A DNA stretch of 60,398 nucleotides from Mycolicibacterium sp. P1-5 (GTDB taxonomy: Bacteria; Actinomycetota; Actinomycetes; Mycobacteriales; Mycobacteriaceae). Where the stretch lies: positions 1-60,398 of the forward strand of contig NZ_NPKT01000026.1 in the NCBI RefSeq assembly GCF_008329565.1, read 5' to 3'. The notes beneath the pieces are model-generated. The model ran no database searches, was not told where the DNA came from, and saw only the letters and a program-made list of their open reading frames with translations. Numbering within the stretch: position 1 is the stretch's first letter; each line of letters starts with the position of its first letter. The position numbers were made by a program, and so were the translations under genes. Below are positions 7,445 through 16,490 of this stretch, piece by piece.

Positions 7445-9700
7445 ATGTCCGCTGACTGGCAACCCACCGCCTGCATCCTCTGCGAATGCAACTGCGGCAT
7501 CGTGGTCCAAACCGAGGGCCGAACCCTGGCCCGCATCCGCGGCGACAAGGACAATCCCGCGTCGCAGGGCTACACCTGCAACAAGGCCCTGCGCCTGGAC
7601 CACTACCAGAACAACCGGGCCCGGCTGACATCCCCGATGCGTCGCCGGCCAGACGGCAGTTACGAGGAAATCGACTGGGATACCGCAGTCGTCGAGATCG
7701 CGGAAGGCTTCCGGCGCATCGCCGACACCTACGGCGGGGAGAAGATCTTCTACTACGGCGGAGGTGGTCAGGGCAATCACCTGGGCGGCGCCTACAGCGG
7801 CGCGTTCCTCAAGCTCCTCGGTTCACGGTACCGGTCAAATGCCCTGGCGCAGGAGAAGACCGGCGAGAACTGGGTGGACATGCAAATGTACGGCGGCCAC
7901 ACCCGCGGCGAGTTCGAGCATGCCGAGGTGTCGGTGTTCGTCGGCAAGAACCCCTGGATGTCGCAGAGCTTCCCTCGCGCCCGCACCGTGCTCAACGACA
8001 TCGCCAAGGACCCCGCCCGCTCGATGATCGTCATTGACCCGGTGCTCACCGACACCGCCAAGATGGCGGACTTCCACCTCCGAGTGAAGCCCGGTACCGA
8101 CGCCTGGTGCCTGGCCGCGCTGGCGGCCGTGCTGGTGCAGGAAAACCTGTGCAATGAAGCATTTCTGACCGAGCACGTGCACGGCGCCGACGAGGTCAGC
8201 GCGGTCTTGACGACGGTGCCGGTCGCCGAGTACGCCGAACGCAGCGGAGTCGACGAGGAGTTGCTGCGAGCCGCCGCCCGCCGTATCGGCTGTGCCGATT
8301 CCGTCGCGGTGTTCGAGGACCTCGGCGTTCAGCAGGCGCCCAACAGCACCCTGTGCTCCTACCTCAACAAGCTGCTGTGGATCCTGACCGGAAGCTTCGC
8401 CAAACCCGGTGGGCAGCACCTGCATTCGTCGTTTGCGCCGCTGTTCAGCAGCAGTGGCGTCGGGCGCACCCCGGTGACCGGCGCGCCAATCATCGCCGGA
8501 CTGGTGCCGTCGAACGTGGTGCCCGAGGAGATCTTGACCGACCATCCCGACCGGTTCCGGGCCATGCTCGTCGAGAGCGCCAACCCCGCCCACTCCATTG
8601 CCGACTCCGAGAACTGCCGCGCCGCGTTCGAGTCGCTGGAACTGCTGGTGGTGGTCGACGTGGCGATGACCGAGACGGCGCGACTGGCACACTACGTGCT
8701 GCCCGCGGCGAATCAGTTCGAGAAGCCCGAAGCCACGTTCTTCAATTTCGAGTTCCCGCGTAACGAGTTTCACCTGCGTCATCGGCTTTTCGAGCCGACG
8801 CCGGGCACGCTGCCCGAGCCCGAGATCTGGGCACGGCTGGTGCGCGCGCTGGGGGTCGTCAGTGATGACGACCTGCGTCCGCTGCGCGAGGCCGCCAAGC
8901 AGGGCCGCGACGCCTACACCCAAGCCTTCTTCACCGAGCTGGCCGCCAACCCGGCGCTGGGCAAGGTGCTGCCCTTCGTGCTGTACGAAACGCTGGGCCC
9001 GACCCTGCCCGAGGGTCTGGCCGGTGCGGCCGCCCTATGGGGGCTGGCGCAGAAGGCTGCGGTCACCTATCCCGACGCGGTGCGCCGGGCCGGGCACGCC
9101 GACGGCAATGCACTGTTCGACGCGATCTTGGCCGGCACGTCGGGGGTGACGTTCAGCATTCATGAGTACGCCGATGACTGGGCGTTGATCAGCCACGCCG
9201 ACCGCAAGATCGCGCTGGTGATCCCTGAGATGCTCGACGACATCCGCGCGCTGGCGGATCACCGGCCGGAGTTGACCAACCCGGAGTTCCCGATCGTGTT
9301 GTCCGCCGGTGAGCGCCGCGCGTTCACCGCCAACGACATCCTGCGGGATCCGTCGTGGCGCAAGCGTGACGCCGACGGCGCGCTGCGTATCAGTGTCGAA
9401 GACGCCGAAGCTCTCGGCCTGGCCGACGGCGGCCGGGCCCGGATCACCACCGCGGCGGGCAGCGCCGAGGCCACCGTCGAGATCAGCGAGACCATGCTGC
9501 CCGGGCATGCCGCCCTCCCCAACGGCTTCGGTCTCGACTACGTCGACGCCGACGGCGAACGCACGGTTCCCGGAGTCGCGCCGAATGCGCTGACCTCCAC
9601 CGATTGGCGTGACCCCTACGCCGGCACGCCGTGGCATAAGCATGTCCCGGCGCGCATCGAAGCGGTCCCCCTGCGATTTCGGCGCGTTTCCGTTCGCTGA
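7445..9700 (+). CDS. molybdopterin-dependent oxidoreductase (FdhF/nitrate reductase-like)
   Basis: A 751-residue molybdopterin oxidoreductase. Near the N-terminus C10-x2-C13-x3-C17-x27-C45 forms a typical [4Fe-4S] site. It is followed by the molybdopterin domains and a C-terminal dinucleotide-binding domain (ISVEDAEALGLADGGRARIT). Members transfer electrons between a substrate and an electron carrier. No Cys, selenocysteine or obvious Ser is seen where the Mo ligand usually lies (segment around NALAQEKTGENW, residues 134-146), so the ligand is uncertain. There is no signal peptide, so it should be cytoplasmic. The last codons lie in a dispersed hairpin repeat. Confidence 0.9.
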   Translation: MSADWQPTACILCECNCGIVVQTEGRTLARIRGDKDNPASQGYTCNKALRLDHYQNNRARLTSPMRRRPDGSYEEIDWDTAVVEIAEGFRRIADTYGGEKIFYYGGGGQGNHLGGAYSGAFLKLLGSRYRSNALAQEKTGENWVDMQMYGGHTRGEFEHAEVSVFVGKNPWMSQSFPRARTVLNDIAKDPARSMIVIDPVLTDTAKMADFHLRVKPGTDAWCLAALAAVLVQENLCNEAFLTEHVHGADEVSAVLTTVPVAEYAERSGVDEELLRAAARRIGCADSVAVFEDLGVQQAPNSTLCSYLNKLLWILTGSFAKPGGQHLHSSFAPLFSSSGVGRTPVTGAPIIAGLVPSNVVPEEILTDHPDRFRAMLVESANPAHSIADSENCRAAFESLELLVVVDVAMTETARLAHYVLPAANQFEKPEATFFNFEFPRNEFHLRHRLFEPTPGTLPEPEIWARLVRALGVVSDDDLRPLREAAKQGRDAYTQAFFTELAANPALGKVLPFVLYETLGPTLPEGLAGAAALWGLAQKAAVTYPDAVRRAGHADGNALFDAILAGTSGVTFSIHEYADDWALISHADRKIALVIPEMLDDIRALADHRPELTNPEFPIVLSAGERRAFTANDILRDPSWRKRDADGALRISVEDAEALGLADGGRARITTAAGSAEATVEISETMLPGHAALPNGFGLDYVDADGERTVPGVAPNALTSTDWRDPYAGTPWHKHVPARIEAVPLRFRRVSVR

Positions 9701-9720
9701 GCGGCGGAATGCGCGCCGAA
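9673..9720. repeat. dispersed hairpin repeat, copy A (gene 3' end)
   Basis: TTCGGCGCG at 9678-9686 pairs perfectly with CGCGCCGAA at 9712-9720 around a 25-base middle containing CGTTCGCT and AGCGGCGG. The same unit, about 43 of 50 bases identical by eye, occurs at 32460-32509. Here it overlaps the last codons and the TGA (9698-9700) of the molybdopterin oxidoreductase. It is probably a transcription terminator that is also a mobile or repeated intergenic sequence. Confidence 0.7.
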
Positions 9721-9755
9721 CTCGCCGTGGACGACGCCATTGGCCGACCGCCTAA

Positions 9756-9778
9756 TGAAATAAATTGATTGATTTACT
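9756..9778. promoter_or_regulatory. AT-rich operator upstream of the P450 operon (left site)
   Basis: On the minus strand this site reads A-G-TAAATCAA-TC-AATTTATTT. It shares the core TAAATCAAnnAATTTATTT exactly with a site at 22001-22023, which lies between the TetR gene and the alpha/beta hydrolase gene. It sits 27-49 bases before the GTG of the P450 in otherwise GC-rich DNA. It is probably bound by the TetR protein encoded at 21270-21974 and controls the rightward operon. Confidence 0.78.
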
Positions 9779-9804
9779 GACGCGGGTGTTGTTCACTGAG
9801 ACCT

Positions 9805-11025
9805 GTGACTGCGGCTGGTGCGTCGGATGTGCCCGAGTTCCCGATGTCCCGCGCCGCGGGGCGCCCGTTTGATCCGCCACGAGAGTCGTTGGCCTTCAAC
9901 GAAACTGCTCAGATGGGCCGGGTGCGGATCTGGGACGGCAGCACGCCCTGGCTGATCACCGGTTACGAGGCGACCCGCTCGCTGTTCGCCGACGGCCGGG
10001 CAAGCGTCGACGACCGGAAGCCGGGGTATCCGCACTGGAACGAGGGCATGCAGTCCACGGTGCACCGCCGTCCCCGCTCGGTATTCACCTCCGACGCCGA
10101 GGAACACACCTTCTACCGGCGCATGCTGTCCAGGCCGTTCACCTACCGGCGGGTCGAGGCGCTGCGCGCAGCGGTACAGAACATCACCGATGACCACATC
10201 GACGCGATCCTGGCCGGCCCGCAGCCGGCCGACTTGGTCAGCGCTCTGGCACTGCCGGTGCCGTCGCTGGTGATCAGCCACCTTCTGGGTGTGCCCTATG
10301 AGGACGCCGATTTCTTCCAGGAACAGTCCCACAAGGGCATGGCCCGCAATGCCTCTGCCGAGGACGCTGCGAAAGGCGCTGGGGCGCTGGCCAAGTACCT
10401 GAAGGCGCTGCTCGAGAAGAAGATGGACGACCCCGCTGAGGACCTGGTGTCCGATCTGGCCGAGCGGGTCAAGGACGAAGAGATCTCCCTGAAGGAAGCC
10501 GCCCAGTTGGCCACCGGTGTACTGATCGCCGGGCATGAGACGACTGCCGGTCAGATTTCGGTCAGTATCGCGGCACTCTTCGACAACCCCGAGCAACTGG
10601 CCGCCCTCCGGGACACCGAGGACCCGAAGGTGGTCGCGCTGGCGGTCGAGGAGTTGCTCCGGTACTGCAGCATTATCCAGACCGGTCAGCGGCGCATCGC
10701 GACCGAGGACATCGAGGTCGGTGGCGGTGTCATCACGGCCGGCGAGGGCATCATCCTCGATGTGGCGCCCGCGAACTGGGACGCTCGCCAATTCCCCAAC
10801 CCCGACCGGCTCAAGCTGGACCGAGACGACGGGCCGCACGTCGCGTTCGGCTACGGCAGGCATTCCTGTGTCGGTGGCCAGCTCGCCCGGATGGAATTGC
10901 AGATCGTGTTACCGACGTTGTTCCGCCGGATTCGCACGCTGCAGCCCGCGGTGCCCGTCAGTGAGTTGCCGTTCAAACACGATGCGCTGGCCTATGGGCT
11001 ACACGAGCTGCCGGTCATCTGGTGA
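9805..11025 (+). CDS. cytochrome P450 (first gene of catabolic operon)
   Basis: A 406-residue bacterial class I P450. The I-helix oxygen-activation motif is AGHETT (Glu245), the ExxR helix is EELLRYC and the heme ligand is Cys355 in FGYGRHSCVGG. Such enzymes hydroxylate hydrophobic substrates with electrons from a ferredoxin and reductase; no ferredoxin is encoded next to this one. It begins with GTG and overlaps the following SDR by 4 bases (GTGA). It opens an operon of seven genes preceded by the shared AT-rich operator. The subfamily and substrate are not recognised. Confidence 0.92.
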   Translation: MTAAGASDVPEFPMSRAAGRPFDPPRESLAFNETAQMGRVRIWDGSTPWLITGYEATRSLFADGRASVDDRKPGYPHWNEGMQSTVHRRPRSVFTSDAEEHTFYRRMLSRPFTYRRVEALRAAVQNITDDHIDAILAGPQPADLVSALALPVPSLVISHLLGVPYEDADFFQEQSHKGMARNASAEDAAKGAGALAKYLKALLEKKMDDPAEDLVSDLAERVKDEEISLKEAAQLATGVLIAGHETTAGQISVSIAALFDNPEQLAALRDTEDPKVVALAVEELLRYCSIIQTGQRRIATEDIEVGGGVITAGEGIILDVAPANWDARQFPNPDRLKLDRDDGPHVAFGYGRHSCVGGQLARMELQIVLPTLFRRIRTLQPAVPVSELPFKHDALAYGLHELPVIW

Positions 11026-11975
11026 ACCGTCCCGATCTGACGTTGGCTGTGCCGGATCTGTCCGGCAAGCAGGTGGTGGTGACCGGAGCCAACAGCGGTC
11101 TGGGCTTCGGCTTGGCGAAGCGGCTGGCAGCCGCTGGTGCCGACGTCGTGATGGCGGTGCGCAGCAGCCCCAAAGGCGAGGCCGCCGCTGCGCAGATCCG
11201 GCAGTCGGCGCCGGCGGCGAAAGTCAGCGTCAGGCTGATCGACCTGGCCTCACTGGCCAGCGTCGAGGCCTTCGCCGACGAGCTGGTCAGCGAAGGCAGG
11301 CCGGTCGATGTCCTGATCAACAATGCTGGGGTGATGACCCCGCCGACCCGACAGGAAACCAGCGACGGATTCGAATTACAGTTCGGCGCTAATCATTTGG
11401 GCCACTTCGCCCTGACCGGTCGGCTGCTGCCACTGCTTCGCGGCGGCCGGGTGGTGACCGTCAGCAGCATCGCGGCCACCCAGAAACACATCCGGTTCGA
11501 CGACGTCAACGCCGAACGCGGATACAAGCCGATGCACTCCTACGGTATCGCCAAACTCAGCCAGTTGATGTTCGCCTTCGAACTGGAACGACGCAGCAAG
11601 GCCGGCCAGTGGGGCGTCACCTCCAACGCCGCACATCCGGGACTGAGCAAGACCAATCTGCTCAGCGGCGCCTCGTACGGCCTGGAGAAGCCGACTCTGA
11701 GCAGCCGGCTCACCCAACTCACTTGGCGACTACTGCCATTCATGTGGCTCGACGTGGACGAGGGAATCAAGCCCACCCTGTACGCCGCGGTGTCGCCCGA
11801 TGCGGCCGGGGCGGTGTACTACGGTCCCCGTGGACTCTACGAAACCGCCGGCGGCGGGGTCACTTTCGCCAAGCTTCCCCAGCTGGCACTCGACCTCGCC
11901 CAATGCCGCCGCGTATGGCAGTTGTCGGAGCGCCTCACCGGCGTCAGCTATCCCGCAGTCGAGCCCGCATGCTGA
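11022..11975 (+). CDS. SDR family oxidoreductase (retinol dehydrogenase-like)
   Basis: A 317-residue short-chain dehydrogenase of the longer, retinol/WW-domain-oxidoreductase-like type. It has TGANSGLGFG near residue 20, NNAGVM near 98, and catalytic Ser-Tyr-Lys in VSSIAAT and YGIAK. It probably oxidises the alcohol made by the preceding P450 to a ketone or aldehyde, which is inference from operon order. The start overlaps the P450 stop by 4 bases and its own stop is overlapped by the next small gene. Confidence 0.88.
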   Translation: MNRPDLTLAVPDLSGKQVVVTGANSGLGFGLAKRLAAAGADVVMAVRSSPKGEAAAAQIRQSAPAAKVSVRLIDLASLASVEAFADELVSEGRPVDVLINNAGVMTPPTRQETSDGFELQFGANHLGHFALTGRLLPLLRGGRVVTVSSIAATQKHIRFDDVNAERGYKPMHSYGIAKLSQLMFAFELERRSKAGQWGVTSNAAHPGLSKTNLLSGASYGLEKPTLSSRLTQLTWRLLPFMWLDVDEGIKPTLYAAVSPDAAGAVYYGPRGLYETAGGGVTFAKLPQLALDLAQCRRVWQLSERLTGVSYPAVEPAC

Positions 11976-12325
11976 CCCGGTACCGCATGAATGTGGTCTG
12001 TTCGACCCTCCCCGAGGCCATCGCCCGCACGGGCGGACTGATCTGTGACCGATCGCTAACCGGTTGGGATGTCGGTGTTTTCGCCACAGAAGGCGCCGTC
12101 GAGCACGACCTGGCGCTGCGCATACTCGGAGCCGCCCGCGCCGACGGCATACCCCCGGAACCGGCGGAGCAACCGCTGCTGCGAGCGGTCACCGTTTCGG
12201 GAGACCGCGAGGACCTCAGAGTTCTACCGTCAGTTACGGACTGGGCGGATGCGCCAGCCACCGCGGGGACACGTCGGGCTCACGACCGTGAACGGGAGGT
12301 AGGCCTGCATGGACTGCCCGTCTGA
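11969..12325 (+). CDS. hypothetical protein in catabolic operon
   Basis: A 118-residue frame from ATG 11969, overlapping the SDR stop by 7 bases. It begins MLTRYRMNVVCSTLPEAIA and contains LTGWDVGVFATEG and HDLALRILGA. It has no family I recognise, no signal peptide and no membrane segment. It fills the operon between SDR and crotonase and uses codons like its neighbours. The C-terminal 30 residues are rich in Arg and look less ordered. A second possible start is ATG 11987 (MNVVCS). Reality is supported by translational overlap more than by sequence. Confidence 0.55.
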   Translation: MLTRYRMNVVCSTLPEAIARTGGLICDRSLTGWDVGVFATEGAVEHDLALRILGAARADGIPPEPAEQPLLRAVTVSGDREDLRVLPSVTDWADAPATAGTRRAHDREREVGLHGLPV

Positions 12326-12379
12326 CGCGGGCGCGTTGCTCAACCAGCAGATCGCACGTCAAACCACAAAGGAGTGAAT

Positions 12380-13351
12380 ATGCCCGAATTCGACTACGAG
12401 GAAATGAAAAAGGAAGCGGCGCAGTTCATCAGGTTCGAGAAGGACCGCGAGAACCGGATCGCCTACATCACCTTCGACCGACCGGATGCCCAGAACGCGA
12501 CGTCCTTGGGGATGCGGCAGCTCTACGCCGACATGATCCACAAGTGTAACGTCGATGACGACGTCAAGGTCGTCGTGATCCGTGGCGAGGGTGACGATTT
12601 CGGCAGCGGAGGTGACCTGCCCGAGCAGCGCGGCATGATCGAGAACCCCGGGATGCCGCTGCCGCACGAGCTGGCGATCAACGACGACGACGTCAAGTAC
12701 CCACCGGGCGGGTCTTACCGCTACCTGTCCACCGTCACCGATTTCTACGCCAAGGCCCGCGCGGGTAATCGGCCGCTGCAGGAACTGCGCAAGGTCAGCA
12801 TCATCGAAGCCAAGGGCTACTGCTACGGCTGGCACTTCTATCAGGCCGGTGACGCTGACTTGGTGGTCTCGTCCGACGACGCGCTCTTCGGCCACCCGGC
12901 GTTCCGCTACGTGGGTTGGGGCCCGCGGCTGTGGTGGTGGGCCGAAACGATGGGCTTGCGCAAGTTTTCCGAAATGCTTTTCACCGGAAGGCCGTTCAGC
13001 GCCAAGGAGATGTACGACTGCGGCTTCATCAACAGTGTGGTACCGCGGGAGGACCTCGAGGCCGAGACGCTCAAGTATGCGATGGCGTGCTCGAAGTCTC
13101 GGCCCACCGACACCGTCGCCGTGCAGAAGGGCTTCCTCGAGATCTACAAGCAGCACAAGGGCGAGTACATGGGCAGCCTGCTCACCGGCATGGTCGAGGG
13201 CATGCTGCCGATGATCCGCAACGACGTGGCGAACACGGTCGACCTGACTGCAGGAACCTTCGAGAAGGGACTGAACAATGTCGTCAAAGACAACGACATG
13301 AACTTCCCGCCGGAGTGGCGCCTGAGCAAGTCGGGCCGCGCCAAGCCCTGA
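12380..13351 (+). CDS. enoyl-CoA hydratase/isomerase (crotonase) superfamily protein
   Basis: A 323-residue crotonase-fold protein. The start is set by AAAGGAG at 12368-12374, 5 bases before ATG 12380. The oxyanion-hole segments GDDFGSGGDL and KGYCYGWHFYQAGD are present. The loop that normally carries the catalytic glutamates reads DDALFGHPAFRYVGWGP, with alanine where many hydratases have the second Glu. It is also longer than the usual 260 residues, with an insert around 88-120. It may therefore act as a hydrolase, lyase or isomerase on a CoA ester rather than a classical hydratase. The CoA-transferase follows after 14 bases. Confidence 0.85.
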   Translation: MPEFDYEEMKKEAAQFIRFEKDRENRIAYITFDRPDAQNATSLGMRQLYADMIHKCNVDDDVKVVVIRGEGDDFGSGGDLPEQRGMIENPGMPLPHELAINDDDVKYPPGGSYRYLSTVTDFYAKARAGNRPLQELRKVSIIEAKGYCYGWHFYQAGDADLVVSSDDALFGHPAFRYVGWGPRLWWWAETMGLRKFSEMLFTGRPFSAKEMYDCGFINSVVPREDLEAETLKYAMACSKSRPTDTVAVQKGFLEIYKQHKGEYMGSLLTGMVEGMLPMIRNDVANTVDLTAGTFEKGLNNVVKDNDMNFPPEWRLSKSGRAKP

Positions 13352-13365
13352 GGCGAAGAGTTCTT

Positions 13366-15729
13366 GTGTCGGCGCTGACCGGATTCCGGGTCATTGAACT
13401 GGCCGAAGGCGTGGCCGGTGAGTACGGCGGCAAGTTACTCGCCGGCCTCGGCGCCGAGGTGATCAAAGTGGAGCGGCCCGGGCGGGGCAGTCCCACCCGG
13501 GCCATGGCTCCCCTGCTGGGCATCGGAGCCGATCCCGAACGCAGTGCACTGTTCGCTTACCTGAACACCGACAAGCGTTCGGCAGCACTCGATCCCGACG
13601 ACGCCATCGTCGAGGAACTGATCGCCACCGCCGACGCGGTCATCGACGACCACTCACCCGCCGGCACTGAAAGATTGAGTAGCCTTCATCCGCGCGTGGT
13701 GTTCTGCTCCATCACCCCGTTCGGCGCGGGTGCTCCGCCCGAGTTGCAGAACAGCAAGAGCATCAACGTCTTCCAGGCCGGCGGCTGGGGTTACCACACG
13801 CCTAGCCATCCAGATCCGGACAAGCCGCCGCTGAAGGGGCCGGGCCGTTACGCCGTCGACTACGAGGCCGGCTTGGACGCTGCGCTGTGCGTCATGTCGG
13901 CACTGTTTCGCCAGATGCACACCGGTGAAGGCGAATTCATCGATATCTCGCAGCAGGCCGTGCAGGTCGCTCGCGCCGACTGCATCCTCGGTCGCTTCAT
14001 CACCGGTGAGGTGTCGCCGGAAGAAACCCGCGAAGATTACGACCAGCAAGGTCCCGCGTCGATGTTTGCCTGCGCCGACGGGTTCGTCTACCTCTACATG
14101 ACCAGCCGCAATCACTGGCTCGCGCTGGAAGCGCTGCTCGAGCACGCTGATTGGCTCGACGCGTTCGATGACGATTGGCTGGAGTTCTCGGTGACGCCGG
14201 AGAAGGTGGCGACGTTCAAGTGGCACTTCGCCGGATGGGTCGCCGGCCGGCCACGGGAGGAGACTGCGGAGGCCGCTCAACGGCTCGGGCTCGCGTTGGT
14301 CCCCGTCAACGGACCCGACGACCTCCTGCGGTCGCCCCAGTATCAGCACCGCCAGTTCTTTCACGACGTCACACATCCGGTGCTCGGTACCGCCGCCTAT
14401 CCGGGCGCCCCGTATCTGCTGAGCGGCACACCCGCTCGGATGGGCACGCCCGCACCTCAATTGGGTGAGCACACGGCTGACGTCCTGGAGACCCTAGCTG
14501 CGCCTCGACGGCGCCCCGCGGTACGAGCACCCCAGCTCAAATCGCCCGCGCGTCGTCGCGGGGGGCCACTCGAAGGTGTTCGAGTCGTCGAGCTGACCAA
14601 GGTGTGGGCCGGACCCTACACCGGGAAGCTGTTGGCGCTACTCGGCGCCGAAGTCATCAAGGTGGAATGCACCGCACTGCCCGAGGAGATGCGAGCGTAC
14701 GGCGGGTCCGACATCGATCACGCCCCCTTTTTCCTGAGCATCAATCCCGAGATCCTCAGTGTCGACCTCGATATCAAGACGCCGGCCGGGATGGCAGCGC
14801 TGCGCGGTCTGGTGGCCAACAGCGACATCGTCGTCAACAATCTGCGTCCGGGCGCCATGGAACGGCAGGGGCTGGGCTATTCCGATCTCGTGGCAATCAA
14901 GCCCGATATCATCGCGGTGTCGATCAAGATGTGGGGCAACGATGGTCCTCTGGGCTACCAAACCGGTTATGCCCCTTCGTTCTCGGCCCTGGCCGGCCTG
15001 GCCGCGCTCGTGGGATACGAGGACGGCCGACCGTTGGGAGCGAACATGCGCTACGGCGACTCGACCGTCGGCGCCGCCGCGGCGGTCGGGGCGATCGCGG
15101 CACTCCTACACCGGGACCAGACTGGTACGGGTCAACTTGTCGACGTCTCCGCGGTCGAGGTGCTTTCCTCGATGGTCGGAGACAGATTGGTGGAACACAC
15201 CATGACCGGTGCCACGCTGTACCCGGACGGCAACCGTCATCCCGATTTCGCACCGCACGGCTGTTACCCCTGCCGCGACAACCAGTGGATCAGCATCGCG
15301 GTCGGTACTGATGACGAATGCCGCAGTTTGTGCGCCGAGCTCGGTGCGGACGATCTCGTCGACGATCCCTGCTATTCGACCGCCGCTGACCGCCAGGCCA
15401 ACGCTGCCTCCCTCGATGCCGTGCTCGGGAACCTCACCCTCACTCATGACGCCGCGAATCTGGCAGGCCGGTTGCAGAATGTGGGTGTGCCTGCCACCAA
15501 ATGCGCCACCGCCGTCGACATCATCGGTGACGAACTCCTCTGGGAGCGCGGAACCTACCGGTTCGTCTCTGACCACCGGGAAGGCCAACGGCCGGTGCTG
15601 GCCGCGTCCTGGCGACTGCGTCGGTCACCGGTCGTCGTTGAGCGTGGCGCACCAGACCTCGGGGAGGACGACGCCTATGTGTTTAGTGAACTCGTGGGTG
15701 CTGACCACCGTCCGGCGGCCACACCGTGA
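13366..15729 (+). CDS. fused double CaiB/BaiF (class III) CoA-transferase
   Basis: A 787-residue protein made of two complete class III CoA-transferase units in one chain. The first starts LTGFRVIELAEGVAGEYGGK and the second, after a linker near residue 400, starts LEGVRVVELTKVWAGPYTGK. The catalytic aspartate that carries the acyl-anhydride intermediate is present in both halves (Asp165 in YAVDYEAG, Asp565 in RYGDSTVG). Ordinary family members of about 400 residues form interlocked dimers; this may be a single-chain equivalent. It probably activates a carboxylic intermediate as its CoA ester. GTG 13366 is the start. Confidence 0.88.
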   Translation: MSALTGFRVIELAEGVAGEYGGKLLAGLGAEVIKVERPGRGSPTRAMAPLLGIGADPERSALFAYLNTDKRSAALDPDDAIVEELIATADAVIDDHSPAGTERLSSLHPRVVFCSITPFGAGAPPELQNSKSINVFQAGGWGYHTPSHPDPDKPPLKGPGRYAVDYEAGLDAALCVMSALFRQMHTGEGEFIDISQQAVQVARADCILGRFITGEVSPEETREDYDQQGPASMFACADGFVYLYMTSRNHWLALEALLEHADWLDAFDDDWLEFSVTPEKVATFKWHFAGWVAGRPREETAEAAQRLGLALVPVNGPDDLLRSPQYQHRQFFHDVTHPVLGTAAYPGAPYLLSGTPARMGTPAPQLGEHTADVLETLAAPRRRPAVRAPQLKSPARRRGGPLEGVRVVELTKVWAGPYTGKLLALLGAEVIKVECTALPEEMRAYGGSDIDHAPFFLSINPEILSVDLDIKTPAGMAALRGLVANSDIVVNNLRPGAMERQGLGYSDLVAIKPDIIAVSIKMWGNDGPLGYQTGYAPSFSALAGLAALVGYEDGRPLGANMRYGDSTVGAAAAVGAIAALLHRDQTGTGQLVDVSAVEVLSSMVGDRLVEHTMTGATLYPDGNRHPDFAPHGCYPCRDNQWISIAVGTDDECRSLCAELGADDLVDDPCYSTAADRQANAASLDAVLGNLTLTHDAANLAGRLQNVGVPATKCATAVDIIGDELLWERGTYRFVSDHREGQRPVLAASWRLRRSPVVVERGAPDLGEDDAYVFSELVGADHRPAATP

Positions 15730-16490
15730 CCGGCACCTTGGCCGGGACGGTGGCACTGGTGACGGGTGTCAGCAGTGGCATCGGCAACGCGACCGCCCGC
15801 GCGCTTGCCGCTGACGGCGCGAAGGTCGCCCTACTGGGCCGCCGTGCCGAGCGGCTGAAGGCCCTCAAGTCGGAGATCGAGGCCGCCGGTGGATCCGCGG
15901 TCGCGGTTGCTGCCGACGTCACCGACCCGGGGCAGGTGCAGCGGGCCGTCGAAACCACCCTCGCGGAGTGGGGCCGACTCGACATCCTGGTCAACAACGC
16001 CGGCCTGATGCGGATGGGACAGGCCCTCGACGCGCCGCTGACCGATTGGGATGAACTGGTGTCGGTCAACATTGCGGGCGTCCTGTACACGACGCACGCC
16101 GCGCTGCCCCACCTTGCCGCCGCGGCCGCCGACTCACCGCGCGGGTGTGCCGACGTCGTTACGGTCAGTTCCACGGCAGGCTGGGTGGCACGGCCCGGCA
16201 CCGCCGTATATTCGCTGACGAAGTTCGGCGTCAACGCTTTCAGCGAGGGCCTACGGCAGGAGGTTCTCGACAAGCGGATCCGCGTCGGGGTCGTCGGGCC
16301 CGGCACCGTCGACACGGAGATCGGCGATCACCTTCCGCAGGAGGCCAAGGCCGCCATGGATGAACGCACCGCGGGGATGACGAAGCTCCGCTCCGAGGAC
16401 ATCGCAGATGCGGTGCACTACATGGTCACTCGGGATCGTCGCGTCGCGGTGAACCAAATCCTGGTGCGTGCGGCCGAGCAGACCTGGTAG
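15726..16490 (+). CDS. SDR family NAD(P)-dependent oxidoreductase
   Basis: A 254-residue classical short-chain dehydrogenase with TGVSSGIGNA near residue 14, NNAGLM near 92, VSSTAGWVA and the catalytic YSLTK near 164. The GRRAERL segment after beta-2 suggests NADP(H) preference. The GTG start overlaps the CoA-transferase stop by 4 bases, and its TAG shares one base with the start of the phosphotransferase. It probably acts on a hydroxyl or keto group of the CoA-activated intermediate; the substrate is unknown. Confidence 0.9.
   Translation: MTGTLAGTVALVTGVSSGIGNATARALAADGAKVALLGRRAERLKALKSEIEAAGGSAVAVAADVTDPGQVQRAVETTLAEWGRLDILVNNAGLMRMGQALDAPLTDWDELVSVNIAGVLYTTHAALPHLAAAAADSPRGCADVVTVSSTAGWVARPGTAVYSLTKFGVNAFSEGLRQEVLDKRIRVGVVGPGTVDTEIGDHLPQEAKAAMDERTAGMTKLRSEDIADAVHYMVTRDRRVAVNQILVRAAEQTW

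Noticed and set aside
7835..8923. 362-codon minus-strand frame inside the molybdopterin oxidoreductase
   Set aside because: The opposite strand encodes a recognised enzyme throughout; the residues (HRHVDHHQQFQ and similar) are typical of a shadow translation.
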